DNA of 64,000 nt from Leptoclinus maculatus (GCA_032191485.1 JAVDOI010000006.1:27905384-27969383), one strand, 5' to 3'; positions 25,041 through 37,696 are shown, numbered from the stretch's first letter. Notes: generated by a model not told the origin, from the sequence alone. Translations and numbers: made by a program.

Positions 25041-26194
25041 TGCTCTCTGTCCTGATGTCCGCCCCTCAAGTGCAGCTTGATCCTGGACCACGATGGATCC
25101 AGGTCTCTGTGAAGATGTGGGCTCTAATAAATAAAGACAAAAATGTAGCGAAATTCATGGGAGCCAACAGCCGCAGCATGTAGATGCCCTGCAGTTGTTA
25201 TTCAATGAGGCCTGTGGCCAGCAGCAGTGCTGGGTCTATGTAACCTGTGAAAGCATGTTCCCACAGCTCTCCCCTGCTCTCTCCTCCCGGCAAAATAGTC
25301 TTCTCTTGGCGGAGAGGACGAAACAAAAATACGAGTTGTTTTCTTGAACATACACGGACCATGGATGTGCCCTCTGGACAGCTTTACTTCTTCGTCCTCT
25401 CATGTTGGACTGAAGACAGACGCTTCAGTCACTCACTATTACGTTTCCAGATACAAGACAGGACGAGCCGGGGCTAGCTCGTTAGCATGCTCATTTCAGT
25501 AGATATCTGCAACACTGTAACCTCTTCACATTCTGCTGAGAATGTATGCATTTTGCATCAGAATGCTTTAAACTAAAATTCTGGCAAGATCTTACACATT
25601 GCACCTTTAACTCTTCAATTATGCATGTATGTTGTATTATTTTGTGACTAAATGTGCTAATACAGCTTGCAATCTATTAGTCTCAAGTCTATATCCATGA
25701 AATCCAAGGTGATGTTAAGTGGTGCTACTGCATTAATAATGCAGCCTCTTATTCCTGTGTCAGTCTGCTGATGTAACTAAAGGAGGATTAGGCCAGGCTA
25801 ATTCAGCAACTTCATCATACTGTGTCACAAACACACACACACGCATGTAGAAAATCTGAAAGTGGCATTAAGGGTCGCGTTTTGTTTTTGAGAAACACTC
25901 CTGATGTTCGTTTGTCCAGAGCCAAACTGGAATGTTGACTACACAACACACACACATTCATTACAAGCTTTGTGCAGGAACCAGGGACGCACACGCTGCT
26001 GGAGAATTATCAAAGGAGGTTGTTTTATTTCTTCTGAGATTGCATGAAGGATTAATGTTGACTGCTAATCACATGATGTTTGTCTTTGGGAGGCATTTCA
26101 CAGCCGGGTTCTCTTCTGTTGGAAGCCTTTTAGTGTCAATTCTGATAGATCTGATTGGTTCCTGGGCCCTACAGGGACACCGCAGAGCACTGCT
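25041..26194. other. Non-coding stretch, no recognised feature
   Basis: Small (CA)n runs at about 25830 and 25945. Open frames at 25247 and 25932 lack recognisable motifs. Confidence 0.5.
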
Positions 26195-26440
26195 GAATAA
26201 TGAGTTTGCATGTTCTCTCCACGCCTGCATGGGTTTTCTCCGGAGCATCCAGAGTCCAAATAATTAAATGGTGACTCCAAATTGCCCGTCGGCGTGACTG
26301 TGAGCGTGAGTGGTTGTCCGTCTCTCTGTGATTGACGGGCAACCCACCTAGGGTGTACCCCGCCTCTCGCCCACTGACAGCTGGGTCCCCGCTGCCGTCT
26401 AAAGGGTGAGCTATTGCTAATGAATAGATGTAACCAAGCG
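26195..26440 (+). repeat. Common teleost LINE-tail/SINE repeat fragment
   Basis: GAGTTTGCATGTTCTC, then GGGTTTTCTCCGG, TTGCCCGTCGGCGTGA and GTGTACCCCGCCTCTCGCC follow the order of a ubiquitous fish repeat usually tailed by GGATGGATGG; here the end degenerates to GAATAGATG. The family name is not certain. Confidence 0.65.
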
Positions 26441-27090
26441 AGGTCTCAAAGTCATGGCACCATTAAATATGCATGCAACATGTAAAGGCATATGAAATCA
26501 CATGTTGAACTTCACCTTGGATCTAATGTCTCATCAGATCCAGTGCAGAAAGCAAATATTGTATCTCTCTGCTTCCACTGCCATCCCCCATATTCTTAAT
26601 TAGCTTTACTGAGAGAGCTTTCACACACCACCCACCCTGCCTTCATACAACATCACTCACTGCATGACTGCATCCCATTTACCCCTACGACACACCAATA
26701 GTTGTGTGCTTCTTGTCGTTCCTGGGTGGCTAACGACTTGGTGGAGAAGGTTCATGAATAACAAGAAAAAAGAGACATTTCTACAATTCAGATTCCAGGA
26801 CATTCCTGAAATAAAATAGAAAACAACATTCTCTTTCATATTGTCATTTCAGATTTCTGGTTCTATTTGTTGAGTTGAACTTCTGTACTGATGTCTTCTT
26901 TGACCAATGTCTTGCACTAATTGAAGTAATTGTAGCAATCTGGAGCTTGTTAACTCTTAAAATGTATTCTGATCTGATCCAAAGCAACATTCCGAAGCAG
27001 CACGTGTGAAGTTATGTGATAATATATACACTTCACATGTTGGACTGACTGTGGCAGTGAAATATCCCTGCAGAATCAATACAGAATGGA
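26441..27090. other. Non-coding stretch, no recognised feature
   Basis: Ordinary AT-rich intronic-looking DNA. No exon, RNA or repeat recognised. Confidence 0.5.
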
Positions 27091-27275
27091 TTGGCATGTT
27101 CTCCTCAAGATGAATTGTTGTAATGTTGGTGATCCTCCGACTTTTAATTTAGCACCATCAGGACAAATTCTAATTTGTCCTATAGTTTGGTTTATGACCA
27201 CATATCTGCTAAACCGACACTCCCATCAGCGTCAGCTGGTAGTGCTATTTAGCACGACTTTAAAACGCTAACTGG
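27091..27275 (+). repeat. Dispersed teleost repeat (first part)
   Basis: The blocks GTTGGTGATCCTCCGACTTT, GGTTTATGACCACATATCTGC and CCCATCAGCGTCAGCTG resemble a fish repeat whose later part carries TTAGCATGCT motifs. A piece of that later part lies at 48600-48675 (GAGCATGTTAGCATGCTGAT). Confidence 0.5.
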
Positions 27276-28018
27276 GTCACTGAGTCCTATTTAAACCACA
27301 GCAACCGGGGATATGACACAAGTAATCAATGGGAAAAAATGATCTACATAGAGAAGAAGAAAAGACACACAACCCAGTATGATCTTAGCAGGTGCATGAG
27401 CGTGAAAGCTCCATATAGATCACTCCTATATTTACTAAAGAAGTAAGCATTGTGACCCAAGGGGCCCTATTTTCATGACAGCACACAGTGAAGGCTTTCA
27501 ACCAGAGATGTGTTTCTTGTTAACCATGAACACGTTTTTCCTTCATCTCCAGTCATTTTCTATTTTAGCGAACCCCCATCTGCACCAAAGCAGGAAGCCA
27601 GGCATGTTAGAGGGCGTGTCAGTTACAATCACGCAGAACATTGTGAAGAATGGTCACTATTTCTACTGGCATGAACCAGCTGCTCCACCGGGGCAGTGGT
27701 GCCACGAGCACTTTACTATTTGCTCTGTGGTATTTTCATTGTGTTTGCTGACGTATGCTTTAGTATATGAAAAATAAACTTTCATTTAAGACAAAATATT
27801 TAAGTGCCCAACATTTACAATTGTAAATCATGAACATTTGTCAGGATGAATACAAGAGTCTGTCAGTTTTATTATGTGAAAATGAAATGCATTCTTGACT
27901 CGCTAAAAGTGATTGCTGAGAACGGAAATGTTGATGGATTTGTACATTAAACACTTTTATTGTACTTGACTTTGGTATGATATTAAATGGTTCTCAGAGG
28001 ATATATTCTAATGACATT
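27276..28018. other. Non-coding stretch left of the endogenous retrovirus
   Basis: A 100-codon frame at 27475 shows no recognised motif. The last four bases, CATT (28015-28018), are one half of the retroviral target-site duplication. Confidence 0.5.
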
Positions 28019-28830
28019 TGTTGAGGCAATAAATATAAACAGGAGTCCAGCGCTGGCCTGGTTTGTTTACTAGTTACTGCGCATGTGCGCCAAAAATAAG
28101 TTCGCTGAATTCAGGTTTCAAAATAAAACATGTATTTAATAACAAATGCAATCTGAATTAACTATCGATAGTAAAATGCTCTCGAGAACAGCTTTCACAC
28201 ACACTCCAAACAGGAAGCTTGTTACCTGAAGGACGAATAGTGATGAAGAGACTGAAATAATCATTTGAATCTCCTTTCATAGTCCGTAAAATATCTGTCT
28301 CAAATACTATTGGCCTAAATCCAGCTGACTCCTCCTAGCCTCAGTCAGCTTACTCCCTCGTCGTCTCCTATTGGTCTCCGTCTGTAGCTCCTCCTTCTTG
28401 GGTCCCTCTTGGGTCCTCGCTCTAATCCTGGTGTCCTCTGTTAAAGCCCGACTTAAAACCCTGTCTATCCCTATCGACTATTCTTACAGATTAATACATT
28501 CATTAATAATACATCCAATAATTGTCTCTTATGGTTCACCTCCTATAGTAAACATATTGTAAACACACTCTACACTAGATAAGTATTCTGGTACTTCCTG
28601 ATACTTTGACACTTTTTACAAGCATATGTGCGGCATTTCCACGATGCTTCCTATACTCATTCTAAAGATAATACATCTCATAGATAAACATATTGCAACT
28701 CTTTAACCCATCGTAACATTCTTATTATTTTGACACTTCTATTCACCATAAGAGGTGCTAATAATCATACTAAACTACTTCTAATACTAAAATCCTACTA
28801 ATTCTATCTTCTATACTGAAATCCTTCACA
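28019..28830 (-). repeat. ERV 3' LTR
   Basis: 812 bp with TG...CA ends, directly next to the polypurine tract. It is nearly identical to the LTR at 31768-32583. A 63-codon frame inside is not a gene. Confidence 0.9.
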
Positions 28831-28841
28831 ATTCCCCCCTA
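28831..28841 (-). other. ERV polypurine tract
   Basis: ATTCCCCCCTA on the + strand reads TAGGGGGGAAT on the minus strand, immediately before the LTR start. This is the usual place and composition for the plus-strand primer of a retrovirus. Confidence 0.75.
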
Positions 28842-28989
28842 ACACACTCTTCAGAGTGTTTATCAACCTACAGAAAAACAATCCCTCACTATCGGACCTT
28901 TATGGTCCAAGGGTGAGTTTCCTCTACTAACAGTAATCATCAGTCGTTAAAATTCATCCTCATCATCTATACCTAACCAATTTCCCTAC

Positions 28990-29830
28990 ATCTTTGTCTC
29001 ACTAAGCACAGTATCAATTAACCCCTGTAAAAGTCTACGAATACAACGGCATCCACAGAGGACAAGGACTGTAGCTGATGTGAGTGGCTCTTGTCGTGAT
29101 GCTGGTTGGTCCAGGTAGAGGACATCTTCAGGTTTCATCCTGTACAATGAGGAATAGAAAGAAGATTTCTGAGAAGCTTTGTCTGCTCACTTAACAAAAA
29201 TTATATTTAATTCAATGCATCTTTAAACCCCAATTTTACCCTATAAAACAAAAAATCCCCAAACAAACTGACAAAACAATATACAGTAAATTTTTTAAAA
29301 TTTCAATATCTCACCGGATGTTTTCAGAAGTCCATCTGGACTCAATCAGGTCCTTCAGGATCCCAGTGAAGATGATCAGGAACTGTGTTGTTCAGAATGA
29401 AAGTACTACAAGCAAATCCAAACATTTTGCACACCTGCTAAAATCATATTTAATGCCATTCTGTTCTGCCAGGCCATTAAACTAGTCTTATCTACCAGCT
29501 CATGAAGTCCTGCTATGGCATCACGAGTGACGTTTATAAAATACTGCTGGTTACAGTAAATGTAATTAATCCAATCCACATCTTTATTGATTGTCGACCA
29601 TCAAAAAAATGCTGATTCGAAACCGGCTCCTACTTGATTTCTAGCTTTAAATTCATTAAGCACCCCCCTTGGTACCCTTATGTCATCTATGTAAACCTCT
29701 CTAAAATGGATCTCTCATGGTCCAATCCAACTTGTTGGCACCTATGGACCTCATCCCCAGCCAGCTACCTGGTAATACAATAGGAGACTGCTTTCTCCTG
29801 TCAGCAGCTGCCTCTATGTTCATCACCTGT
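28990..29830 (-). pseudogene. env: ERV env transmembrane-subunit relic
   Basis: On the minus strand, 29535-29435 encodes a stretch resembling the conserved ectodomain region of retroviral transmembrane envelope subunits (heptad-like pattern with a Trp-Gln-Asn-Arg core). A frame change near 29440 is followed by the Cys-bearing region that normally comes next. Stops interrupt the sequence upstream. After about 170 AT-rich bases, 29155-29000 reads as a possible Cys/Arg-rich cytoplasmic tail. The surface subunit is not recognisable. In retroviruses the env product mediates entry; this copy is broken by stops and at least one frame change and cannot make a full protein. Closest retroviral genus not determined. 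Confidence 0.6.
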
Positions 29831-31746
29831 GAAAATAAAACTTAAAACATGTTAGTTAACGTCTTTGTATCTCTTATTGGTCAGCACCAAACAATTGAAA
29901 GTCTAAATGTTAAATCAAAATTAATTAAAATTGTGAACTAAAGTTAAAATAAAAAATTACAAATGTCGGATCAAAATAAACAACTGTAGGATACCAATTG
30001 AATTAAAACTGGAGGTTAAAATATTGGATTAAACTAAGTTTACTTAACTAAAGTTGAACTGTTGAATTGGAACCAAAATGAATAATTTAAGTTACAATTA
30101 ATATTACCAATGGCTATAAAATACTGAATCAAAACTAAGAGCAACAATCTAAGTAAATGCAAATTAAATTATAGAGTCCAAAACAATGATATCACAAGTT
30201 TATCACCAAAAACTCACCTTATTGTAATGTATCTATCAATCTACTGGATGACTAAGTATTTGGTAGTCCTAAAGTAATTACTCCTACAAAAGATGATGAA
30301 ATGTTCTGTAGTTCTATAATTATTTCACCTCTAGGTTTTCTGGGTAGTGGAGTTTACTGTAATTATCATGCAATTACACCTCCAACCGCTAGATGTCGAA
30401 GTTATCTTCTCTTCTTCTATGGTGTTTTCCTCAAAAAACTGGCGTGAAAACGGACAAAGAAGCTAATGCTATTAGCTAAGCTAACCGGCGAAACGTGTCT
30501 TCAGCACACACACAAAGCACCGTAGTCTCAACTCTTACAATATGCCACATTCACACACCTTCTCAAACTAGTCCTGGCCGTGGCTTCTCACCACCATACC
30601 GGATATTATAATCAATAGTCTCCTCTTTCACGATCTAAGGTAGCACCAGAGCTGCACTCAGTCTCCAGCTTACCATATCATTCACACAACACAATGCTAT
30701 CTTAGCACTGCAATACAATGCAACGACTAAATACACAGTTTAATGTATTGTTTCCCCTTTAGGTCTTATCATAACGTAGCAGCCAGTCTCTTCGATTTAA
30801 GTAGTTTAACGCTTGTTTACTAGACCCAAAAAACGTGCTACACTTCGCAGTTCGCCCAATTCACACAGGGCCCACGAAGCCTTAACTACGCTTTCCAGTT
30901 CGCCATAGCTTACAAACTCTCTGCTACTCTTCTAAGAGATCAACCCCACGTTAGCCACCCCTAATTGTCTAAGATACACAGTTAGTACCATGCACTATTT
31001 CCCATCATTACAATTAACTTAACGTAGCAGCCAGTCTCTGCAGCAGTTTAAGCGTATGTTCACTGGACCCAAACACGTGCACGTCCATGCATCATAATTC
31101 AGTATCGCCCAATTACACACCCTGTTCTACCCGAGATCTTGGCCCTCGAAACTATAATTTATTCCCTCCCACACTAGAGTCATCAGTTCACCAAACCCAA
31201 GACTGCCAATGCAAGACCTGAGGGGACCGTCGCCTTGTCCTCACGTAACCCTGCCTCTTAGCCCTAGTCCGCCTGGTTTACCAATGCCCGGAACTTCGAC
31301 CGCTTCAAGCTTCTTTCTAGCTGCTTAGTTCCAATAGCTAATACTATAGCGTGATCAATGCTACTACATATAATTCAACATCCCCCTCTCTCGGGGTTAC
31401 CTGCAAATCAGGCCTCACCGGAAGGATTTCACAACAAAGAACAACGTGTAATCAAAGCACACATATGTTCCTAATTCAGCTTGCAGATGCTATTCATACA
31501 GAGTTACAACCACTTTAAAGTTAAATCAATACAGTTACCAGTTGGCTGCGATCTCCTCCTCTGTCCAGCTTCCAGAAACGTCGAACATGCAGACACTTCC
31601 TCCTAAGATTTCCTATTCTACCTAACAGATTTCTATTAAAACGGCTCTGCTCACCTTTTGTTTGCGAGTACTCCGAAAGTGTCTACCCATCTCACGTCAT
31701 GTCAGCCTTCTCAGAGTCGAATATTCAAAGCCCCTAATGTCCCTTT
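29831..31746 (-). other. ERV non-coding interior/leader
   Basis: About 1.9 kb with no recognisable gag or pol. The part at 29831-30400 is A-rich; 30400-31746 is more balanced. The sequence TAACGTAGCAGCCAGTCTCT occurs at about 30773 and again at about 31021, each followed by a similar TTTAA...GTTTACT/GTTCACT...GACCC stretch, so this part contains an imperfect duplication about 250 bp apart. Confidence 0.6.
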
Positions 31747-31764
31747 GTCCCTTCGTGGTTTCCA
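31747..31764 (-). other. ERV primer-binding site, probably tRNA-Arg
   Basis: On the minus strand TGGAAACCACGAAGGGAC starts three bases inside the 5' LTR. Its complement, GTCCCTTCGTGGTTTCCA, resembles the 3' end of vertebrate tRNA-Arg (UCG/CCG type) plus CCA, with about two mismatches as I recall that tRNA. Position and the TGG start fit a retroviral primer-binding site. Confidence 0.6.
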
Positions 31765-31767
31765 AAT

Positions 31768-32583
31768 TGTTGAGGCAATAAATATAAACAGGAGTCCAGT
31801 GCTGGCCTGGTTTGTTTACTAGTTACTGCGCATGTGCGCCAAAAATAAGTTCGCTGAATTCAGGTTTCAAAATAAAACATGTATTTAATAACAAATGCAA
31901 TCTGAATTAACTATCGATAGTAAAATGCTCTCGAGAACAGCTTTCACACACACTCCAAACAGGAAGCTTGTTACCTGAAGGACGAATAGTGATGAAGAGA
32001 CTGAAATAATCATTTGAATCTCCTTTCATAGTCCGTAAAATATCTGTCTCAAATACTATTGGCCTAAATCCAGCTGACTCCTCCTAGCCTTAGTCAGCTG
32101 ACTCCCTCGTCGTCTCCTATTGGTCTCCGTCTGTAGCTCCTCCTTCTTGGGTCCCTCTTGGGTCCTCGCTCTAATCCTGGTGTCCTCTGTTAAAGCCCGA
32201 CTTAAAACCCTGTCTATCCCTATCGACTATTCTTACAGATTAATACATTCATTAATAATACATCCAATAATTGTCTCTTATGGTTCAACACTCCTATAGT
32301 AAACATATTGTAAACACACTCTACACTAGATAAGTATTCTGGTACTTCCTGATACTTTGACACTTTTTACAAGCATATGTGCGGCATTTCCACGATGCTT
32401 CCTATACTCATACTGTAAAGATAATACATCTCATAGATAAATATATTGCAACTCTTTAACCCATGGTAACATTCTTATTATTTTGACACTTCTATTCACC
32501 ATAAGAGGTGCTAATAATCATACTAAACTACTTCTAATACTAAAATCCTACTAATTCTATCTTCTATACTGAAATCCTTCACA
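31768..32583 (-). repeat. ERV 5' LTR
   Basis: 816 bp, TG...CA ends, followed on the + strand by the CATT target-site repeat. It differs from its partner by small substitutions and two short insertions (for example near 32285 and 32410). Confidence 0.9.
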
Positions 32584-32587
32584 CATT

Positions 32588-34530
32588 CCACAAATCCAAC
32601 ACTTTGGTCCAAGACCAAGCAGGGAGTCTGTGTCAGAGGCACACCACCGCATCAAAATGCATTTTGACATAATAATAGGTCGACCTGTAGTGGATTTTAA
32701 AGGCTAATATGATAACGATAGTTTGGAAAATGAAAAACAGATAGCCGATAAATGGACCAATACGACAAAAATACCACTTGTCTGTTTGTAGCAAAATCAG
32801 CTGTTAACCAGGACTGCATAGGGTTAGTCCTACAGTGTCTAACCCTATGGCCAAGAAGATCAATTCCTTAAAGGTTCATGTTATTATGGAGTGGACATTT
32901 GCTTTCTAAAAAATATATCTCTGATGTAGTCTGAATGTACACAACTAATATTTTCAGGAAGAGTGGACCTCATTCTGTGCATGGAGCCTTTAAACTGGTG
33001 ATGTACATCCCCATGTGACTGAATTTGAATTGATTTTATTTGATAGGGACGATGTCATTTTACATAGTTCCAATAAAGGGCATGAAACTGTTGTGCTGAC
33101 CTTCAACCCTTTTTCATGTCCCGATTAATCAGTCAACCTCAAGTTGCAATACAGGGTTAAAAACTTCAAGTGTCCGGACTGAAATAATGGTATGTTGTAG
33201 TTCCACCAGAGGAACAGTGAAGATTATGGGTTACATATGTTTTGGATATTCCATAGTTGGACGATGGCACCATCTTTACATTCTAGTCCATCTTAATCAT
33301 TAAAACAGTGTGTACCACAAAAACAATTGTTTACTTTCCAGATTAACTATGAATTGTGATGTTAAAATATTAGTAGATGTAAGTAATTATATTAAGTAGA
33401 AAAATACTTCACAACTACAGTCACATTTATTAACCTCTTTAAACCTCAAAAACTGTACCCATACTCAAAGGGGCCTTACTCTCTAACTACAAGGTATATT
33501 TGAATAACTTCAATGTATTAATAACACTCAAGTGGGTGAGCTTTGGTGAGAGGTGTAAATATTATGTATATGTTACTGGTTAATAGCAGATGAAGATGGA
33601 ACACAGCTCCACTTTGAAAATGTCAGGTTCACTTGGTGAAAAAGCACTATTATTGATAATACTATATTAAATGAGGCTATAAAACTTGCAAACGATGGCA
33701 GTAGTCACACAAAAAATAATTGGAGTGAATAGAGTGAAGTAGGCCAGAGCAAGAGAGATAAACGTACGAGAGGTCACGAGAGGTCGTCATTTGAGAAACA
33801 GCCTCTCCAGCTGTTCCATTGTACTTTTATAACCTAAATAACTATATATTTAACTTCCTTTATCCTTGTACATGCACAATATATCACATACAGCAGTCTG
33901 GCATCATTTTTGAGAGCTAGAATCCTCTCCAAAGCCTCTCGGGGCCGTCGACCCACGGCAGAATGCACTATTCCCTGTGTGTGTGTGAGCCTCTTTCAGC
34001 CTGTGGTTGGTCAATCCCATACTATGACACCTCTAAACACGCCTTAGGATCTAGCCAATGCACTGGTGGCAACGTGGTTTTGATTGAATAGTTTTACGTA
34101 AAATCCAGATACGGGCGGAGCGGAGCATGCTTAAAAACCGGATTCCCCAAATGTGAAACGTGGTCCCCCAGCCTTGTTTGACCCCCCTTTCTTCAGGAAA
34201 CAGTTGAATTAGACAGGAAACAGATAGCAGAAGTAGCTTTCAGCGCTAAAAATGGATAATGGACGCTGTTTCTTCATGATTCATCTCAAAGTGAGTGAGT
34301 TTTATGAATATTTCTGCGGGGTGAATGGCTGAGTTTTGTGTGCTTGTTCGCTGCTATCTTTTGAACGGTTTGACGGAGAGTAAATCTGAATCTAGCGATC
34401 GATTCCGTGTCGAATGCTAATGCTGTTTAATAGCAACATCGGCTATGGTAGCTTCTAGCTTCGTGTTCGGAGCATTAAACGGAGTGCATATCTCGCCGAG
34501 TGAAGAGTTGGAAACAGTTATTACATGTAT
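32588..34530. other. Non-coding stretch, no recognised feature
   Basis: No exon, RNA gene or clear repeat. An AGAGGTCACGAGAGGTC duplication lies near 33770. A GC-richer part at 33930-34200 has no recognisable content. Confidence 0.5.
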
Positions 34531-34967
34531 TTATGTTAATATCAGTTTACTGTACTTAAATACAATGTTGAAGTACTTGTACTTGAGTGTACTTGTATTG
34601 GAACTCTACTGCATTTATCTGACAGCTTTAGTTACTTTCAGATTCAGATTATTAAAACAAATAAACAACTAATCAATGATGATGCATTCTTATAGATTAA
34701 ACAACCCAGCAGTATATAAAGTAATTAAAATGAACTCCACCTCTACCAGCGGCAACATTAAAGTGATGAACACATTCATTAATCAATAATTATAACACAA
34801 TAATGACATTCTTCTGCATAATGACATTTAAAGTATATTTTTGTAATTACTTTTGTACTTCTTCTTGAGTAATAGTTTGAATGCAGGACTTTTACTTGTA
34901 ACAGAGTCGGCTATCTTTTACTAATGCTTCTTCTCCTTAAGTAGAAATCGGAGTACTTCCACCACTG
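34531..34967 (-). mobile_element. hAT-like non-autonomous element (CAGTGGTGGAAGT end)
   Basis: The right end is GGAGTACTTCCACCACTG, whose reverse complement CAGTGGTGGAAGTACTCC is a familiar fish hAT-type terminus. The interior (GAAGTACTTGTACTTGAG, CTGACAGCTTTAGTTACTTT, TTGAATGCAGGACTTTTACT) follows the order of that family. The left terminus is degraded. No transposase. Confidence 0.65.
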
Positions 34968-36133
34968 TATGTTACCATTAGTTTATTGATATATAAAAAG
35001 GGTTTTCTTTCACTTACACAACTTTCAGATAGAGTTACTGCAGTGTAGTCTGTCTGTAGCCCTGTTAACACAGACATGTCTCGTCTCTCTCTGCATGCAG
35101 AGTTTTCACCAATAGTGAAATGAAATCAGCTCTTTACTGTTTGGTTTCTTTTGGAGCCATGCTGTGAACGTTTGTAAAAAATAATCCAACCTGCATCTAC
35201 AATCATAATGAAGAGAAATTGTGTCTACTTCATCTCATGAATCTACATGGGATCACTTCTTAGCCGAACTTCCTTCTCTTTTGGAAAAATACAGAAAGAT
35301 TTGGGGCTCAAGCCCCTGACCATTGCTTCATTTTTGACCATTGCTATTCATAACATATTAAAGATTAATCATGGCTATGAAGATAATGATATCTGACTTA
35401 CCATGACTAAATAATTCAGTACTACACTGTAGCAGCTTGATCTAACGCTATCTTCACAGACTGACAGGAAAAGCTGCCTCGTAGCTTTGAATCCTGAAGG
35501 TCCTAATAAAGCTTTGTTCTTCAAAGTTTAAATGGGATAGTCTGATTCATTAAACACAAACTATCTGTCATTCACAAATAACTATTACTTACTGCTGGCT
35601 ACCAATAACACCTCTCGTGTGCCAATACTTTGGTGCCAAGTTGATGCCAAAATTCTGAAAAGGTGACGGTACTTGTTTCTGTACAGTATTGCATGTAACG
35701 CAGGTAACGGGGACTAGGGCTCGAGACCAATGGCGTACCACAGCCCCAGGAGCAAGAGAACATCTCCCTGATAATGCTACATGAAGAACAACACATTCAT
35801 ATTGAAATCGGCAGGAGCAAAGCTCCTTAACGTTAGCTGTTAGCAGCTGGTTAGCAGCACAGTCCTGCTTGGCTAAATAACAGAACTAACAGCTAACGTT
35901 AACGAAGGATGGATTGAGTTACATTATGATGTTTTCAAGCTCTTTTAAGAAAAAATTTGTCATGGATAAAGGTAAATTATAATATTATTGTGATGTTTTC
36001 AAATGTAATCTTGCAAAATTTTGTTTTTGTCAAGAAACTTCAGGCAGATCATCAGGGATTAATAATGAATTAGCAGAATTCAGTACGCAAATGGTAATAA
36101 AGGTGTGTATGTTGAAGTAGTTATATTGGTTTG
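34968..36133. other. Non-coding stretch with one dispersed repeat piece
   Basis: 35865-36010 is related to 6080-6250. No exon recognised. Confidence 0.45.
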
Positions 36134-36674
36134 CAGTGGCGGCTGGTGGAACATGTTCTAGGTAGGGCCATCCAATCAATTTCAGCAAACATCCCAGAAT
36201 GATTTAATGCAAAACATGAAGGTATCAAACACGCATTACTACTTTGCAGTTAAATATTTAACATTTATTCCAACACGAAAAAAAGCAGTAAATAACACTT
36301 TGACAAACACGTCAGGACATCTTATTAATGTCACCCTCACAGGGAATTCAGTATAATATATATATATATATATCATATAATAATATTCAGTATAATATAA
36401 AACACACACATACATCTATATATATATAAAATATAATATAATATAATAGAACATGTGTATGTATTGAGATGCTCCTATGGACCTTGTTATCGGAGGTAAA
36501 GATCAGGAGAAGTAAACATGAAGTGTAATTATGAATACTGATGTTAAATGAAGCTATGATGAGTTTTCCTGTTAATCTACCATCTCTATTAAATGTTGAT
36601 GCCTCCATGACCAAGTGAAGATGAGACTGAGGACAACTATGTAGAAGAACAGATGTTCACTTTACCTAATATGC

Positions 36675-37640
36675 AGCAGGTGAGGCTGGAAAAATCACAT
36701 CCAGTACCCGGACCATCAGCACTGGTGCCCCCCAGGGGTGTGTGCTCTCCCCACTGCTCTTCTCCCTCTACACCAACGACTGCACCTCAGAGGACCCGTC
36801 TGTTAAACTCCTGAAGTTCTCAGACGACACAACGGTCATCGGCCTCATCAGGGACGGTGATGAGTCTGCGTACAGACGGGAGGTTGAACAGCTGGTCCTC
36901 TGGTGTGATCAGAACAACCTGGAGCTGAACAAGCTCAACACTGTGGAGATGACAGTGGACTTCAGGAGGAGCCCCCCAACACTGCCCCCCCTCACCATAC
37001 TCAACAACACTGTGTCCGCTGTGGAGACCTTCAGGTTTCTGGGATCCACAATCTCCCAGGACCTGAAGTGGGCCCCCAACAGCATCAGGAAAAAGGCCCA
37101 GCAGAGGATGTACTTCCTGCCTCAGGAGCTGCTGATCCTGTTCTACTCCACCATCATCCAGTCTGTTCTCTGTTCTTCCATCACTGTGTGGTTTGGATCG
37201 GCCACTAAACAGGACAGAAACAGACTACAACGGATTGTCAGGTCTGCAGAGAGGATCATTGGTTCCAGTCTGTCCTCCATCCTGGACTTGTTCACCTCCA
37301 GAGTCAGGAAACGGGCTGAAAGATCACTGCAGACCCTTCACACCCTGGACACAAGCTGTTCAAGTCCTCCCCTCTGGTAGGAGCTACAGAGCTCTGTACG
37401 CCAAAACCACCAGACAGGAACAGCTTCTTTCTGCTGGCCATCACTCTCATGAACAATTAATCAGACATACTGCACTACTACCTCTGTTTGCACTATTGTA
37501 TTATATATATATATATATATGTATATATATAGATATATATATACACTTTTTTGGGGATATATTTATACTTATATTGTATATAGCTGTTAAATGTCCTTGT
37601 TTTTCTTATATTTCTCTTGTTTATTGTATATATTTCATAT
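36675..37640 (+). mobile_element. L2/CR1-group LINE ORF2 3' end, nested
   Basis: From about 36680 the sequence encodes the reverse transcriptase palm: GAPQGCVLSPLLFSLYTNDC, then FSDDTTVIGLI (active-site block, FSDD for the usual FADD), NLELNKLNTVEMTVDFRR, the FRFLGSTISQDLKW block and the C-terminal ERIIGSSLSSILDLF. The open frame is intact for 212 codons (36742-37380); the LPSGRSYRALYAKT tail continues in another frame, so one frame change is present. A TA-rich 3' end follows. Endonuclease and N-terminal parts are missing, as expected of a 5'-truncated LINE copy. Confidence 0.85.
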
Positions 37641-37696
37641 GTGTGTATGTACGATGAGAGTAATGTGTAACCGGAGTCAAATTCCATGTATGCGCA

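Larger units (their letters stand above)
28019..32583 (-). mobile_element. Endogenous retrovirus, non-autonomous, minus strand
   Basis: Two direct LTRs of 812 bp (28019-28830) and 816 bp (31768-32583), both starting TGTTGAGGC and ending CTTCACA on the + strand, enclose 2.9 kb. The 4-base CATT flanks both sides (28015-28018 and 32584-32587). Only about ten differences separate the LTRs by eye, so insertion was fairly recent. Orientation comes from a polypurine tract at 28831-28841 and a primer-binding site at 31747-31764, both reading on the minus strand. The interior has no gag, protease or pol and no long open frame; only an env relic near the 3' end is recognisable. The element must have moved, if at all, with proteins from a relative. 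It differs from the Gypsy fragment at 7759-8757. Confidence 0.88.

Noticed and set aside
24486..25091. 201-codon minus-strand open frame and its overlapping partners
   Set aside because: Made of stop-free VNTR units, open in several frames on both strands; no start context or conserved domain.
25380..25420. TTCTTCGTCCTC resembling the missing FFVL-coding cadps exon
   Set aside because: Neighbouring codons do not match (no Lys/Arg-Trp stretch before it) and no donor follows at the right place.
36742..37380. 212-codon intact frame as a host gene
   Set aside because: Clear LINE reverse transcriptase blocks; a 5'-truncated mobile element copy.
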